From contig OZ007510.1 in NCBI GenBank assembly GCA_963931865.1, positions 5,549,399 to 5,613,398 on the forward strand: DNA of 64,000 nucleotides. The letters are read 5' to 3'. Positions 35,401 through 49,200 of this stretch are shown here, piece by piece. Below the pieces are notes generated by a model. That model saw only the letters and a list, made by a program, of their open reading frames with translations, was not told the DNA's origin and ran no database searches. This DNA is from Axinella damicornis. Taxonomy: Eukaryota; Porifera; Demospongiae; Axinellida; Axinellidae. The position numbers and the translations under genes were made by a program. The number at the start of each line of letters is the position of its first letter. Within the stretch, counting starts at the first letter, position 1.

Positions 35401-37214
35401 TCCTCCCCATTTCCTCTCTCCTCCCTCTCCTCCCCTCTTCTCTTCTCATGCAGCTGGTATATCAGAGGGAGAGGTGGAACTGGTCAGAAACGGGGACTGG
35501 ATCATGCTAGAGCACATCATGTGAGCCACAGTCTTGCTAGAGCACACCACTAGCCGTAGAGCACACCATGTAAGCCATAGTCGGTTTGAAGTTGTACACA
35601 AGTTTGTCACTGAAGCCAAAATGTACTCTCTTTGCTGGGAGCACTGTATCTTCTAAGTGATTATTCATACTTACCAAAATAATCTGTAAAATCTGTATCG
35701 GCAATCACGTAGGTTCGAGTTTTATTTGGAAATTATTGCACAGTCAACAGGCAAAGTAATTGCACAAAAAATTGCATGCTTTTCTATGGGTATCGCAACT
35801 CAATAAGTATACGATCACTTGTGGAAAGCAAATTGTCATATTTGAGATTATTTTTGTCAGTGAGTAGCTGTAAATATTGTCTCCGTCCAGACTGTGATAT
35901 GCTAGCACTGTTTCAGTTCAATTGTTTTACCTACAAAGTGGTAATTACTGTGTGTATGAGTAACAGCGTCGTATGTAGCCTCATTCCTACACCACTCGGT
36001 GCCCTGGGAATGAGGCTATGTGATATGATGAGCATGCCTCTGTGCTAATTTCTGTAGGACACACAAGCAGACATTTGATATTGGCTGTGGTGCCTGCTTA
36101 GGGTGGAGCATAATGGGGGCAATAGGCACTTAGCGCTGATATTAGTCATTGCCTTATAAGGTCTGCACTGCACTCACTGGCTTTAGGTAACATTAGAGGA
36201 GATTTGGTTCACGACTGTTCACGATGTTCCTATTGTTGTCATACTGATGTCATTGATGGTATTGTGAAACTGAATAGCTGCTGGTTTTGTGCACATAATG
36301 TTGAAGCACTACCTACAAACTGCTATGGCTGATTTTGAGAATCTCACACTGTCTGCAACAGCACAATTCCCAGCGGGACAGACAAGGTTCCAACTTATAT
36401 AATGCTGTCATGAGCACCATGGAAACGGTGCTCATAAGCTCCTGACTGGATACAGCAGTACATTGTTCACCTACAACAAATGCCATTGGTCACAACAGAG
36501 TCTTGATGCAATCTCCGGGAGTAAATAACTTGCAATCTCCAGTAATTCGTTTGCTAAAGCTTATGTTTGCGTGTATTACATGAACAGCTTTACTACCCCA
36601 CATGCAATTTTTCACTGTTGCGTAGCAACAGAGACAACCAATCGACTGCATGTGTTGGGAAGTATTAAATGACATGATGCCTTACTTTAGTATTGGGATC
36701 TTTTCGCACATAGCAAGTATATAGTATCTGTGCACGATTCTTTGTATCACAAGACTGACTATCTACACAGTGTTTGTTTGCGGAAGATGTACCGTTGGAG
36801 ACTTTAACTCTTTAACAACCAATTACGACACTTGTTGTCATGGTCTCCCATAAGCCATAATATTATTATAAAACATGCTTTTCTGCTTGTCTGAGCTGTT
36901 TCGTATGGTTGGTAGAGAGTTAATAGCAAAATTAATTCTATCCTTCTGCTCAACAAGCTGTGTACAGGAACAGAGTGTTGTACACGAGCAGGTGCTCGGG
37001 TTGGAGTTGGGTAGCCTGAGTTTGGTGTATCATTTCACTGTCTGCTTTGGGCAATTGAACAAGCATCTACTGCCTGGCTGTAACTGGAGGTGCAACAGTA
37101 ATCCGACAACAGTGCAGTGTTAGTCACAGTTCTGCCTCATTTGAAGAGGTTTTTCCTTAAGAGATGAGAAGTGCATGTGTAAGTGGGTGTGGAGGGGTGG
37201 ACATGTGAATGTGT

Positions 37215-37249
<35 letters not shown>

Positions 37250-40200
37250 GAGATGGGTGACATGCGTATGTTGTCCCATCATCATGCTGGATAGACACTG
37301 GTCTGGGAACAAGGTTGCGTATGCGAACAACAGCATCATGGATAATCCACTGGTCTGGGAACGAGGTTACGTATGCGAACAACGGCATCATGAATAATCA
37401 CTTGCATTTATAGCCTCAACAAAGGAATACATATATGTAGCACACTACTGGCTAGTGGACAGGACTGCTCTCTAAGCTGAGTGCTGAATCAACAGCTCTG
37501 CTCTTCATGCTGTTTTGATCTCAAGACTGATCATGTACGCTTAACTCACATCTGTCCTAGCATCACACACACAGTTGCATTTTACTGTACTGCAAGTTAT
37601 TGAACGTAGGTTATGAGTGTGGCACAAAGGATGCTACAACTCCCCAGAATGACAACTGCCTGTACGCTTGTGCATGTTGCAAGAACGCAATATTTTGTAA
37701 CAGGTGTCTAGTAGTGTCTGGCTCTCCCATGGCCCAGTACCCCACAAGAATCGTCTGCCAGAAGATGGTGTGGGGTAGTAAATGTTGAGAGCTGTCTGCC
37801 ACAAAAAAAATTGAGTTACTCATGCAGTAAATATCCAGTCTGAAGAAATTCTTCGTCCTCTTTGGTTTTGTGCAACAATGGCTGAAATTTGAGCCTTGCT
37901 ACTAGCCGATGGCGTGGAGAGAGGTGTTTGAGTTAGTCATGCAGCAAATATCTAGTCTGGAAGAAAATTCTTCGTCCTCTTTGGCTTGGTGGAAGTACAC
38001 AAACAATGGCTGAAATTTGAGCCTTGCTACCAGCCGATGGTGTGGAGAGGGATGTCTGAGTTAGTCATGCAGCAAAATATCAGACTGAAATGAGAAATTC
38101 TTCGCCGTCATTGGTTTGGTGGAATTGCACAAACAATGGGTGTAATTCGAGCATTGGTGCCAACTAATGGTGTGGAGCGATTCTTGGAGAGAGATCTGCA
38201 TAAGTGTTGAGTTACCCATGCCGCAAATAGCAGTCTCAAAATTACATAAACAATGGCTGAAAATTGAGCCTCAGTGCTGGAAATGTGAGATGACTGTGGT
38301 TTATCACAGCAGAAATCAAAAATATGCTTAATTGTGCGATGTTAATAGTCTCAAGACCTCACATGGCTCGGTTTGTGCTCTTGTATGGAGGCGGGGGCTC
38401 CTGGGTATGGGTGCTGGCTCCAGAGGTAATGTCCAGGCTGGGCTGGCTGTCGTCGGGCCTGTTTCATCTTGGCTCTGTTTGGGGCTGCTCTAACTAGGCT
38501 AACTGGGCAGATTAAGTGAATCGGAAGTAACATTCCTGCTTGTCAGTGGGTCACATTTAGAGCAGCTGATGAGTGCACATTGCGTCTTAATTGGCGTGCA
38601 TGTTATAATCGTGTTTGTGAATACCGAAAGCATCCCCACACTTACTTATTGCCTCCTGCCACGTTCCTACATCTATAGCCTTCCCCAGGCATGTTCCCAT
38701 GTTTCCACGTCTAGTCATCCCCAGGCATGTTCCCACGTCCAGTCATCCCCAGGCACGTTCCCACGTCCAGTCATCCCAGGCGTGTTCCCACGTCCAGTCA
38801 TCCCCAGGCACGTTCCCACGTCCAATCATCCCCAGGCACGTTCCCACGTCCAATCATCCCCAGGCACGTTCCCACGTCCAATCATCCCCAGGCACGTTCC
38901 CACGTCCAATCATCCCCAGGCACGTTCCCACGTCCAGTCATCCCCAGGCACGTTCCCACGTCCAATCATCCCCAGGCACGTTCCCACGTCCAATCATCCC
39001 CAGGCACGTTCCCACGTCCAATCATCCCCAGGCATGTTCCCACGTCCAGTCATCCCCAGGCACGTTCCCACGTCCAGTCATCCCCAGGCATGTTCCCACG
39101 TCCAGTCATCCCCAGTTATGTTTCCACTTCCAATCATCCCAGCGATGTTGCCCACATCCAATCATCTCCAGGCACATTCCCACGTCCAATCAGCCACAAG
39201 CATGGTCCCATGTGACGCCCAATCGGCCACAAGCATGGTCCCACGTCCAATCATCCCCAGGCAAGTTCCCACACCCATTTTCCCCTGCTGTGCACTCCCT
39301 GGACTGCAAGCCTGAGACCTAAGCTTATGTATGTACCTCCAAAGCGTCACCTGTGCAATACTGAATTGTGTCCATTCCACCCATTCCCTGGTGCCAGGGG
39401 TATCAAAAAAACAGTCTGATTCTCTAAAATTCTGCAAAACCAAGGAGTCCTGTACACCCCCACATTTTCCTCAGTCTGTTTCATGTTCCTTTGGACGACA
39501 ATCCACTTAGCATCTGATTCTGAAATGAGCGTATTATCTCACACTGCCACCCACTTGCATCTGGCAGGATGTTACGCAGTTATCCTCCTAAGCGTGCCAA
39601 GTGGGGTTACTTGCACAATGTTACTGGTCCAGGAGGTGGCCACTAAGCGTCTGATTCGAAATGAGCGTATTGTCTCACACTGCCACCCACTTGCACCTGG
39701 CAGGATGTTACGCAGTTATCCTCCTAAGCGAGCCAAGTGGGGTCACTTGCACAATGTTACTGGAGGCGGCCTCACAATAGGGACGGAAATAGCAACCACA
39801 CACACATGCCTGAGGTGACAATGTCACAATGTCCCGACTTCCTTTGCACAGAGTAGAGTGCTAAAAGATTTGGCATGCTGTCACTAGGTGTGCCTGGTGA
39901 TTGAATGATGTGTGTGGTTCATCAGACCTTCTTATCCCACGCGTGGATGCAGAGCAGGTTGAAGCAATGGTGTCTGTCTGTTGCCAGAAGTATATTCAAA
40001 TAGGACGTTTACTGAATTGACACTACGCAAACGATCTTATTTTGACGTTCCTGTACCTGATGGGAGTCAAGGGGACGTTGTTTTCAGCTACATACTCGTT
40101 TGTTGGCTCAACCCTTTTTGAAATTGCACAAAATTATGTCCGTTCTGATACCGAGGCTCGACAAACAACGCACAGGATAAGCATTCTGTGAGTAGCTGAA

Positions 40201-43200
40201 CTGCACCCTACGCACATTGTGACCATACGCACATTGTGACCATTCGCCTGCTTGTCTGAGTATGTGCTGTGAATATCAACTCGCTTTGTGTGCATACGAG
40301 GACACGATTAGGACTCGCTACGGCTGATTAGGATTCGCTATGTGGTGCACTCAAGTGTTACGTACCCATAGCAGGATACGTGTAGTGATCAATGTTCATT
40401 ACTGTGATGTGTATATGAATAATTATGATAGCCAGTATTGTGCCATATGGTGCGTCACATCTTGCCAATTGGCTTGGAGTGCAAAGTACACATCTGCAAT
40501 GAACCAAGTACAGTGATGCTTAAGGTAGGATTATCCCATTACCGTTAGGGTACCTTTAACCGTCGGGGCCGGCCCCGACGGTTAAAGGTACCCTAACGGT
40601 AATGGTATAATCCTACCTTAAAAAGTATTCCTGTAGGCACACACCTCATTTCCTACGAGGCATTGTGATACACATATGTTCTAATTAGAGTGCAAAGTGC
40701 AATGTAAGGGAAGTTGTCCATATACTCATGTGTCCCGAACTTAGACATTTTTACACGTTAAGTTATTCACGTCAATAGCACAGTTTCCCAGTACCATTTA
40801 CCTGACTACTACTTTTCCATTCCCCACTTTCTCTCCTTCAGGACCCATCGTAACCTTCATAGCCACGTCCAGAAGGCTCCAATGACACAAACACACTTCC
40901 AGGTCACCTGCTATGGAGAGGTACGTACGTATGCTAGGAGGTGTGCAACTGAGCTGTTACGTACATGTATGAAGATTTGTTTCCCTCCATTGGGACTTTT
41001 TTGGTAGTTTTGCAATTATGGGGGCATGTATAGTGTTTTGTCTGTTTCATGCATTGCATTTGGGGGGGGGGGGGAGGACATTTGCCACCCCTTGAATCTG
41101 CAAGGCAACTCATGCCTCCCCCCTTACTTTGCCTTGCTACGATTTTGCCCCCCTTGACCATACCCCTTCACTCCCTCGTACATACTGTATACTCTCATGC
41201 ACAACACACCGACACACGCACACACACACACAGAATGGTCTTGGGGATGCTAATGATGTCTGGCAAGTAGACCTAGTGGGTCACTCTCCAGGGGAACCGA
41301 TAAGGACCGTCACCTCACGACTGAGACTGAAGCATGTCAACATGGGTTGCTACCTGCACTCCCACAGTACACAGCTGCCAAAGTGGTGAGGTGCTTGTGT
41401 GTGTGGAGGGGGGGGGGGGGGGGGGGAGGGTGTGACTAGAGAGGGAAGGTGGAGTTCGGAGAAATGTGAAGGGAGGGAAGAAGGAGGGGGATAGAGAGTA
41501 TGTGGGAAGGAAGCCGCCAAACGCTCTCTGCTGGTGGGTGTGGACGTCTGGGCACGAGACCACAAGGTTTCACCATGTAGGCACAATCTCCCCTCCCTCC
41601 TTCCTCTCTTCCCGCCCTCCTCCCTCTCTTCCCGCTTCTCCCCTCCTCTCTCTCCACCCTCTCTTTCCTCCCCTCCTCTCTCCTCCCTGTCTCTCCTGTC
41701 CTACCTTTCTCCTCATACCCTCCACCTCCTCTCATATGCAGGGGTTGGGAACAGCTCGAAGTGACATGTAACCCAAGGAAGGACAACAACGCCCTCTGGA
41801 ATGTGGAAGGAAACGTCAATGACAGAAGTACGTGTATAGAACTAGTGGTTTTGTTCCATAGCCCTCCGTGCATTAATTACGTTGAGCGTGAGTGAGCCCC
41901 ACATAGACGAGTTTGCTGCAAATGTTCCATATATTTCTATCGTACGTCGTGCCATAAATCGCTTCCTGCTCTTATTTTGCATGTTCTTACATCGTGTTAA
42001 TTCCAAAACGATATCGATACACAACATATTGCAAGTGAACCATGAAAAGTGTACTTATTCGATGCAAGGAATCACGCGAATAGTCTAGCTGTTCAATGGA
42101 CGATGGTGACAACACAGATGGGGACCATTCGTGGACCTACCTATTCATTGGCTAGAGCGATGGGCGAACCATGAACAATCTAACCAGGCTCTGTGCCTCC
42201 TCGCCTGTGGCAACAGCAAACTGGATGAAGACCGCTGGTGGACTTACCTACATATATTCACCGATCGCAGACCTGTACATGTCCTGCAGAACGCTTGGTT
42301 TGCTAGACCAGTGTGCAGCGTGCATATAGGTCCCTGTGTCATGTATGTGTCGTCATAATTATGATTTCTGTCACCTCAGCATGTGCATGCCAATACTCCA
42401 TGCTCTGCATAATTTGCACTGCGTTGCACTCACTCACGCTCGCCTCACATTGTGATGCATTCTCCTAGTTGGAGTGGTGGTGCTGTACGGAGAGTGGTCA
42501 CTCCAGAAGCACCTAGCCAATCAGGCTCTTCCTGTGCAGGGAGTTGTGGGCAGCTTGCAACCCCTGTCCACCCCAAAATATTCATATGGTGGCAAATTTT
42601 CTCTGATGCAAAATTGCTGCTTTTACTTTAGAAGAATTTTCATTTTGCGTTTAGCCTGGACAAGATAACTGATAACTGATTATGAGTCATTCCTCTCAGC
42701 TCTTCACGTGTTGACTCTATATTAGACTTACAATGATTTTCTGTTGTCTAGACTCTATGTGTCAAATTTGGCAAGTTCAAAAGTTCACTCATTCTTATTT
42801 TCGGCTTAACCCACATACCAGCGAAAAGCGCGAAAGTTTGCACCTCATGAACATTTCCTGCCATATGTATGCACACCCATTTTGCGAGTTTAAGGAACCT
42901 GCTAATGAGGGCTGCCTCAACACAGGTTGGGTCATAATCATATGGGGTGTCAGAGCAAGCTAGGAGGTGATAACTAGCCAAATGTCTCACCTTGCGTGGC
43001 AACCAGAGCGCCATTTCCTCACACCTTGCGTGGCAACCAGAGCCGGTTCCTCACGAGGCAACCAGAGTGCCATTTCCTCAGGGTTTCATAAAGGATTTTT
43101 TGATGGGGGTTGGAAATTTTTGTAGGATAGTAAACTGCAGTGCGTAAAGCAGACGGCATGCGAAGCACACCTGTTTTATACAGCGGTCTGGGGGCATGCC

Positions 43201-46200
43201 CCCTAGAAATAAATGGTTGCCCTAACATTGATTCTGGTCGGTTTGGCAGCTACCAACATTTTGTTTAAAACCACCACATGTTAATTCCAACTGCCATTAT
43301 GTGTTGGTTCAACTTTGGGGGGGGGGGGGGGGGGGAGATCCCCATATGAAACACTGCCTTGCATGGCAAACAGTGCCATTTGTAGGAAAAAAAATTCCCT
43401 GTCAATCTGGGAAGCCCCCCAAGACAAAAAAAAAAAAAAAACACACCCTAGAACAATCTAATCTTCCCAAACCAAGCTCTTGCCAGAGGAAGTGAGACCA
43501 GTGGACTACTGTTTCTAATGGAGTACACAATACTTTCAATTTTGAATCGCATGGCACCAGCAAGTCATGGGCCAATCTGACAGTCAGTGAAGCTCAAGCT
43601 TATACAATTATAATGCTTCGCTTTTGTTCTTCAAGCCTGATAAGTGGGCCAGAGTGGGAGGTATCGGTATTCACGGTAATCACATGAAAGGTCGAGAGAA
43701 ATTCTGAAGGAAATTCCAGTACAATTAGACAAGATTTATGAGTTCAATCTGGAACTTACCTTCAAAGCACTTTGGCATACTTTGGCAAATTAATTTTGTA
43801 TCCTGAAACTCCATTCTAATTCCCGGAATATTTGAGCATGACAGTGGGGTCGTCATAGCAGTTGGTCTACCAATAGTCCCAGGGTATTTTGTGCCAAGGT
43901 GATTGTGTGTGTGAGCACAAATGCGTGTGTGATAACGTGGTGCTCTAGAGCTTCAGTTGTGAACAGCTTGCTTAGACTGTCTGCTAATCCTTATGCCGCC
44001 ATAGCTACATCGCAATGGGCGGAGTCATGATGCAGTTCAAAATTACTCTGTCACCATGGCAACTAGGGTTGTGCTGAGAGAAATACAGTCATTCTGGCAC
44101 ATGTGCATTTGTGACCAACTTTTATACTGTATTACTCCATCTTATTCAACCAATCAGATCACCTTAATCATCTAACATGAAGTAGACAATAGACCTGGGG
44201 ACCAGGGGTGGGGGGGTGTGTCTCTACCAGCCTGCTTGGTTTGGGTGTTGCCAAGTGTCCATCACTGTGTGTGTGTGTGGCTGACCTTGTAGTTCATAGG
44301 TGTTCACAGATGATGTTTGTGCACCATTTATTTGGGTAGCTGACTAGTTGCTGAGTAGTAGCCAAACCAACCCTATTTCCTACCACTACACACACACACA
44401 CACACACACACACCCTCCTCTTCAGTGCCAATGTCCTCCTCTGAGTTCTACAAACCATCCTTCTTCTCCAAATTCATTGAATCCCACATTGTGATGGCAG
44501 AGGTGAGCGTGCATATGAGGACTGTTTGAGTATGGGATTGACTCATTGTCTGTCTGTGTGTGTGTGTGTGTGGATGGGGGGGGGGGGTTGAAGTTGCAGT
44601 CTCATGCCCATGCAGTCACTCCCAACCCCAGTATCAGCATCTTGGGCAGGGATGGAAAGCATTGTGAACGTAAGCTGGGTTGAGTGTTTCGGTGAGGAAC
44701 ATGATGCCTCAGTATCACAGTGGTATGTATGAGAGATTCCTTGGACTGCCCTGGACCGGCATGTGTGTTTGCCATTCCACAGGTTGCTGACAGCTGCCAT
44801 TCTAGAGGCTGTACCGTATTGAATAGCAGCTGGTAGTGGGTCAGTGGGTTTAGTCGACATTGAAGCTAACTCTCAAGTATGTAATCCCAAGGAATAATTG
44901 TGGTGGTGGCTTTCATCTGCTGACTTGACCTGTTAGTCATGTGACACCCATCTGTCTGGTAGCTTGGTCGTTCAAATCTCATTCCTAGACCCATGCAGAC
45001 AGGAAATCTGGGAATGAGACATTTCCGATGTGCCTTTCCCAGCCTGAACAGTCTTCCTCCTCAGTGGTGACACCAGCTCCTGGACCACCTACTAACCTCA
45101 CTGACAGTTGCTGTGATGTGCATGAGTGTCATTATTTCTGTGGCCTACTATGCTCATTGCCCGGTCACATTCTGATGACAGTCCTGCACTTCACTCAGGC
45201 TCGCCCTCCAATGTCCTGCATTCCACTAGAGCTAATCCATTGCGCATAGACATGATCCCATCCTAGCTACACATTCAGAAGACCGCTCTGGTATGGGAGC
45301 TTAGTGGGCTTCTCTGTTGGGGACGTGTGTGGGTTTCATTCTATTCAGGCCTAAGTAAGTCCTTCCTTGAAAGCTGCTCCTTTCAACCCAGTGCTACTGT
45401 AGCAATTCCCCAAGAGCATTTCCCAAATTTGACCCATTGTCTAATCTCCTATTCACTCTAAATCCCACCGGTCATTGAAGGATGTGACCCAACACAACGT
45501 GCACAGCTGCCCACAGTTGCAGTACTACATGTACATGCTCTTGAGTGCGATCAGTTAATAGAGCACAGAACTGGATTGGAAACGCACGTTTACGGGATTG
45601 AATGCGGGTTTCTCTGAAGTTTGCCCTTACCAGTCGTTACTCAGGACTGTCAGGAGTGAAAGTTGCCGCTTTGGGCATACACCAGTTCAAGACCGATCGA
45701 ATGATACAAAAGGTAAGCCTAAGAACGGTTTCCAGAAGTGCAACAGTACACGGGTATCACACTTTCAAGGATATGTCCGTTTTTTGGGGCAGCCCAAACA
45801 TACGACTCAGGAGCAAAACTTACCGCTTTGGGCATACACCAGTTGAAGGCCGATCCGACCGTACAAGAGGTAAGCCCCAGAACAGTCCCTGAGCGGCACC
45901 AGAGGGACAACAAAAAAACCAGCGAACCCTCATTCAATCTCAAAGGCCATGCCAACCTCCCATACATTAAGAATAGGGCGGCGCGCGCGTTTCCAATCCA
46001 GTTCCCCGTGCTCTATTATCCATAGTTACATGAAACCAGAAATTGACCACTGGTTTTGAATTTGAAATACTAGAGATTGCTAGAGAACACTAGAGATTGC
46101 TGTGAATTACACGTTGGGGGCTATGTATAGGACGCTTGGTGTATTATGTGTATATCGCTAATGGTGTCTAACTACTCCTGCAAACAACTGCAAGTACCTT

Positions 46201-49200
46201 CAGTGACAGGTCATTAGTCAATGAAATCCAACCTCTTGACCTATGGTGAGCATGAACTTCCTGAACTTTTGAAATCCATCAACAGGAATATCCTGTAAAC
46301 AGGCGAGGCTAATGGTCTCTCCATTCTAACAGCAGGGGTGGCTTGAACCTGGATTTTGATAGGGCAATGATATCGCAGATGGTCGCGATGGTGTCTGTAC
46401 AGGTTGATATTGGTGTTTCTGCATTTCTGTTGCCAGACAAGTGAATTGTAAAGGAAGTGAGTTGTTATACCCATGCAGTGACGAACACGGTCTCTTTGCC
46501 GGACCCCTAGGAGGGTCTGGAATGGACCCGGATCCCCAGGAGGGTCTGGGATGGAATTACACTAAAGCATGAAGGCAGACAAAGCCACGAGTGTAGAATA
46601 CTTCTTCCAGCAGTGCTTTCGTACTAATGGACCAATGTCAATACTAAGCTTGCAGGTTACCCGCTGCAGTTAGAATATGCTGAGTAGACTGTTCATGATA
46701 ATGGCCAACAGCGGAAAAGGGACCTCTTGTTCCGAGGTCCTTCCACCACGCTCTGCTATAGCCAGTACAGGAGAGAGGCTGTATCCTCACTCCAGCAACT
46801 CATGGAGTACACTAGCGTGGAAACACTGAAACATCTCCGGAAACAAATGCCTGCCCACACTTATAATACCTACCCCCGACCACCCCCCAAATTTATTATT
46901 GAGGCATGGAAATTTATGTTCCCAGGTTCCTCCCCCCTTGGCTCCCCCTGGGCGGTACTTTTCATCCCCACGCAGGGGGGAGCGTGCGAACAAGGCTAGA
47001 GAGGCTGTTCATTGCCAAACTAATGGGACCACAAATTCCATGAAGAATCCCACCACTGTTGGAACTCACCCATGGGTGTGTGCTACTTCCCAACCACACA
47101 GTCTTGATGTTATCACTACAGGAAATGCTGGTAACCAAATCAGGAGTCACCAACTGTTCAGTTTTTAACCACCAGCTTTAAGTTTGGGCATTAACCAAAT
47201 TCCCCATCTGTTGCCTGGTCTGTAGATGGTGAAAGGACATATGTTTGCAACCGGGTAGAGCCAGAGTACGTAACCTCCCATCTCCAAACATTCTTACCAC
47301 AATCTTTCATCTTCTTCATTCTGTGACAGTGGTGTTGAGCCCTAGTACCTGGCCTAGGCAGCAGATGTGTGTTAGTCATCTTGTTCCATACTACAATGTG
47401 TCTGAAGTTACATGTGTGATCGGTGTATACATTTCTCATCAATAAATAAAGAAGGGTTGTTTGTGGTTGAAAATGAAGACATGGGCAACACAGCTGTAAT
47501 AGGTAGGGAGAATCTGGAAGGTTGCTAGGAGAGTTTCATCAGCAAAACTGGTTGAAGGTGCACGCATCCACCTCCAATACCAGGAGAGATATGCTCGCTG
47601 TAACCTTCTGCAGCAGTTCTTTCTCTCTCTTTGCATGCACAAATTTGTTTTTCATATCCCAATGACCATGTAAAGCAAACTGTGATACCGGTCATTTCAG
47701 AAACGTGATTTCACGTCCCGTGCGCGTATGCTTGAGCTGCTTTGCTACAAGTGTGTGGGTGTTTGCCGTGATAGGGTTTCTTTTGATGTCGCGAGTGACT
47801 GCACTGGCTTGTGGCAGGGTGGGCTAAGTGTACAGTTACATATTTTGTAGCAAGTCAAATAACTGACAACTTTTTAATTTCTTCGTGTGCCACCCATAGG
47901 TATGGTACGTACACGATTTGATTCACTTGTGAGTTTTACCATATATGGCATCTTCTGGTGGACACGATCTGGAATCCTGCCTGCTGTGTTTTTGGGTGGA
48001 TGGATTGCACATGTAGTGGAATTATGGCACAAGCGTCGATGAGCAGCGTCCGTGTTATCACTTATCTAACCAACGGCTGAATTGTAATGAGTGCCAACAT
48101 TTCAACTAGACTGTGGAAGTCTTCTTCATGGAACACGGTGCATGAAAGTACTAACATATGGCAGGTTCTCATGACTGTTTTCTCCCTCCCTCCCTCCCTT
48201 CCTCCCTCCCTCCCTCCCCCTCCCTCCCTCCCTCCCTCCCTCCCTCCCTCCCTCCCTCCCTCCCTCCCTCCCTCCCTCCCTCCCTCCCTCCCCCTCCCTC
48301 CCTCCCTCCCTCCCTCCCTCCCTCCCTCCCTCCCTCCCTCCCTCCCTTCCTCCCTCCCTCCCACAGTCTAACAACAACATGAAACCCAAGGAAGGAGAAA
48401 TCACGTCGCAAGCCTGGCATTGGCCTCTCAACTTACAGGTTTCTGTGTAGCAAACTCAACATTAACATGGCAGATAATTGAACTAAGCTAATACATAGCA
48501 TGAACTCCACTGTACTGCTTTAAAGCCGAGGTGCACAAAGAAGGCACTAAATATAGCGTTTTATTTGTAGAATGTCCCCAGATCTGACCGTTACTTCCCG
48601 CTTCCATGTAAGGTGCTTGTGTGTGCGATGGGAAGCTGGACAGTAGTGGTAATGGTCTTTGGGATTTGCTTTTTGATGTACTTAGGGAGTGCAAACATCC
48701 ACATTCTAAAATGAAGTCTGTTGAGTTTAACTACCTGTTCAAAGCATACTTAAACATGGCTAAGTCTCTTTGGGGACCCGTAAGATATGAATTAGAGACT
48801 TTGTTGCTGTTTGTGTTGTCGTTTGTGTTGTTGGTTGAACCACGGGTGGTCGGCCAGTCATTAGCCAGCCAGTTAGTTAGTTAGTCAGTCAGTCAGTCAG
48901 CCAGCCAATCAGTCAGTGACAGGAAGCTGGTGACCAAGTGGTTACATAATCCCACCTGTTGTTTCTCAGTTGAAGTATTGCTTGACCTCTCCTCCTCCTT
49001 GGGAAACCATTTTTTGATCTAAACACCAAACACCTCTCCTTAATTCAGTTCGTCCCGATCCATAGCATGAAGAATCAACTTACCAAGAGAAAGAAATAGA
49101 CGGCTCATCCAGAACAATACCAGCACTCTACATATCATAGCACTACATCTGTACGTATGCTTGACCCCCACTTGCTGTTTGTCAATAGGGGCAGCTCTTC

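Larger units (their letters stand above)
35521..40841. other. POMT2 intron 12: repeats and unassigned sequence
   Basis: This 5.3-kb intron contains a 43-bp foldback (35976-36018), a G run (37217-37248), a two-copy TCTGGGAACRAGGTTRCGTA repeat (37302-37390), a roughly 120-bp tandem repeat (37812-38275), a 28-bp minisatellite (38680-39260), a 140-bp two-copy repeat (39505-39765) and a 100-bp palindrome (40521-40620). I see no gene in 36019-37200 or 39770-40500. Confidence 0.6.

Noticed and set aside
35136..35553. Long Ser/Pro/Leu frames
   Set aside because: CT-rich intron 11 sequence; exon 12 is 35454-35520 only.
38569..39322. Open frames of 160-248 codons in three frames
   Set aside because: They are translations of a 28-bp stop-free minisatellite; all three frames are open for the same reason.
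48062..48431. Frames of 74-101 codons on both strands
   Set aside because: They read the CCCT microsatellite; only 48367-48438 (exon 17) is coding.
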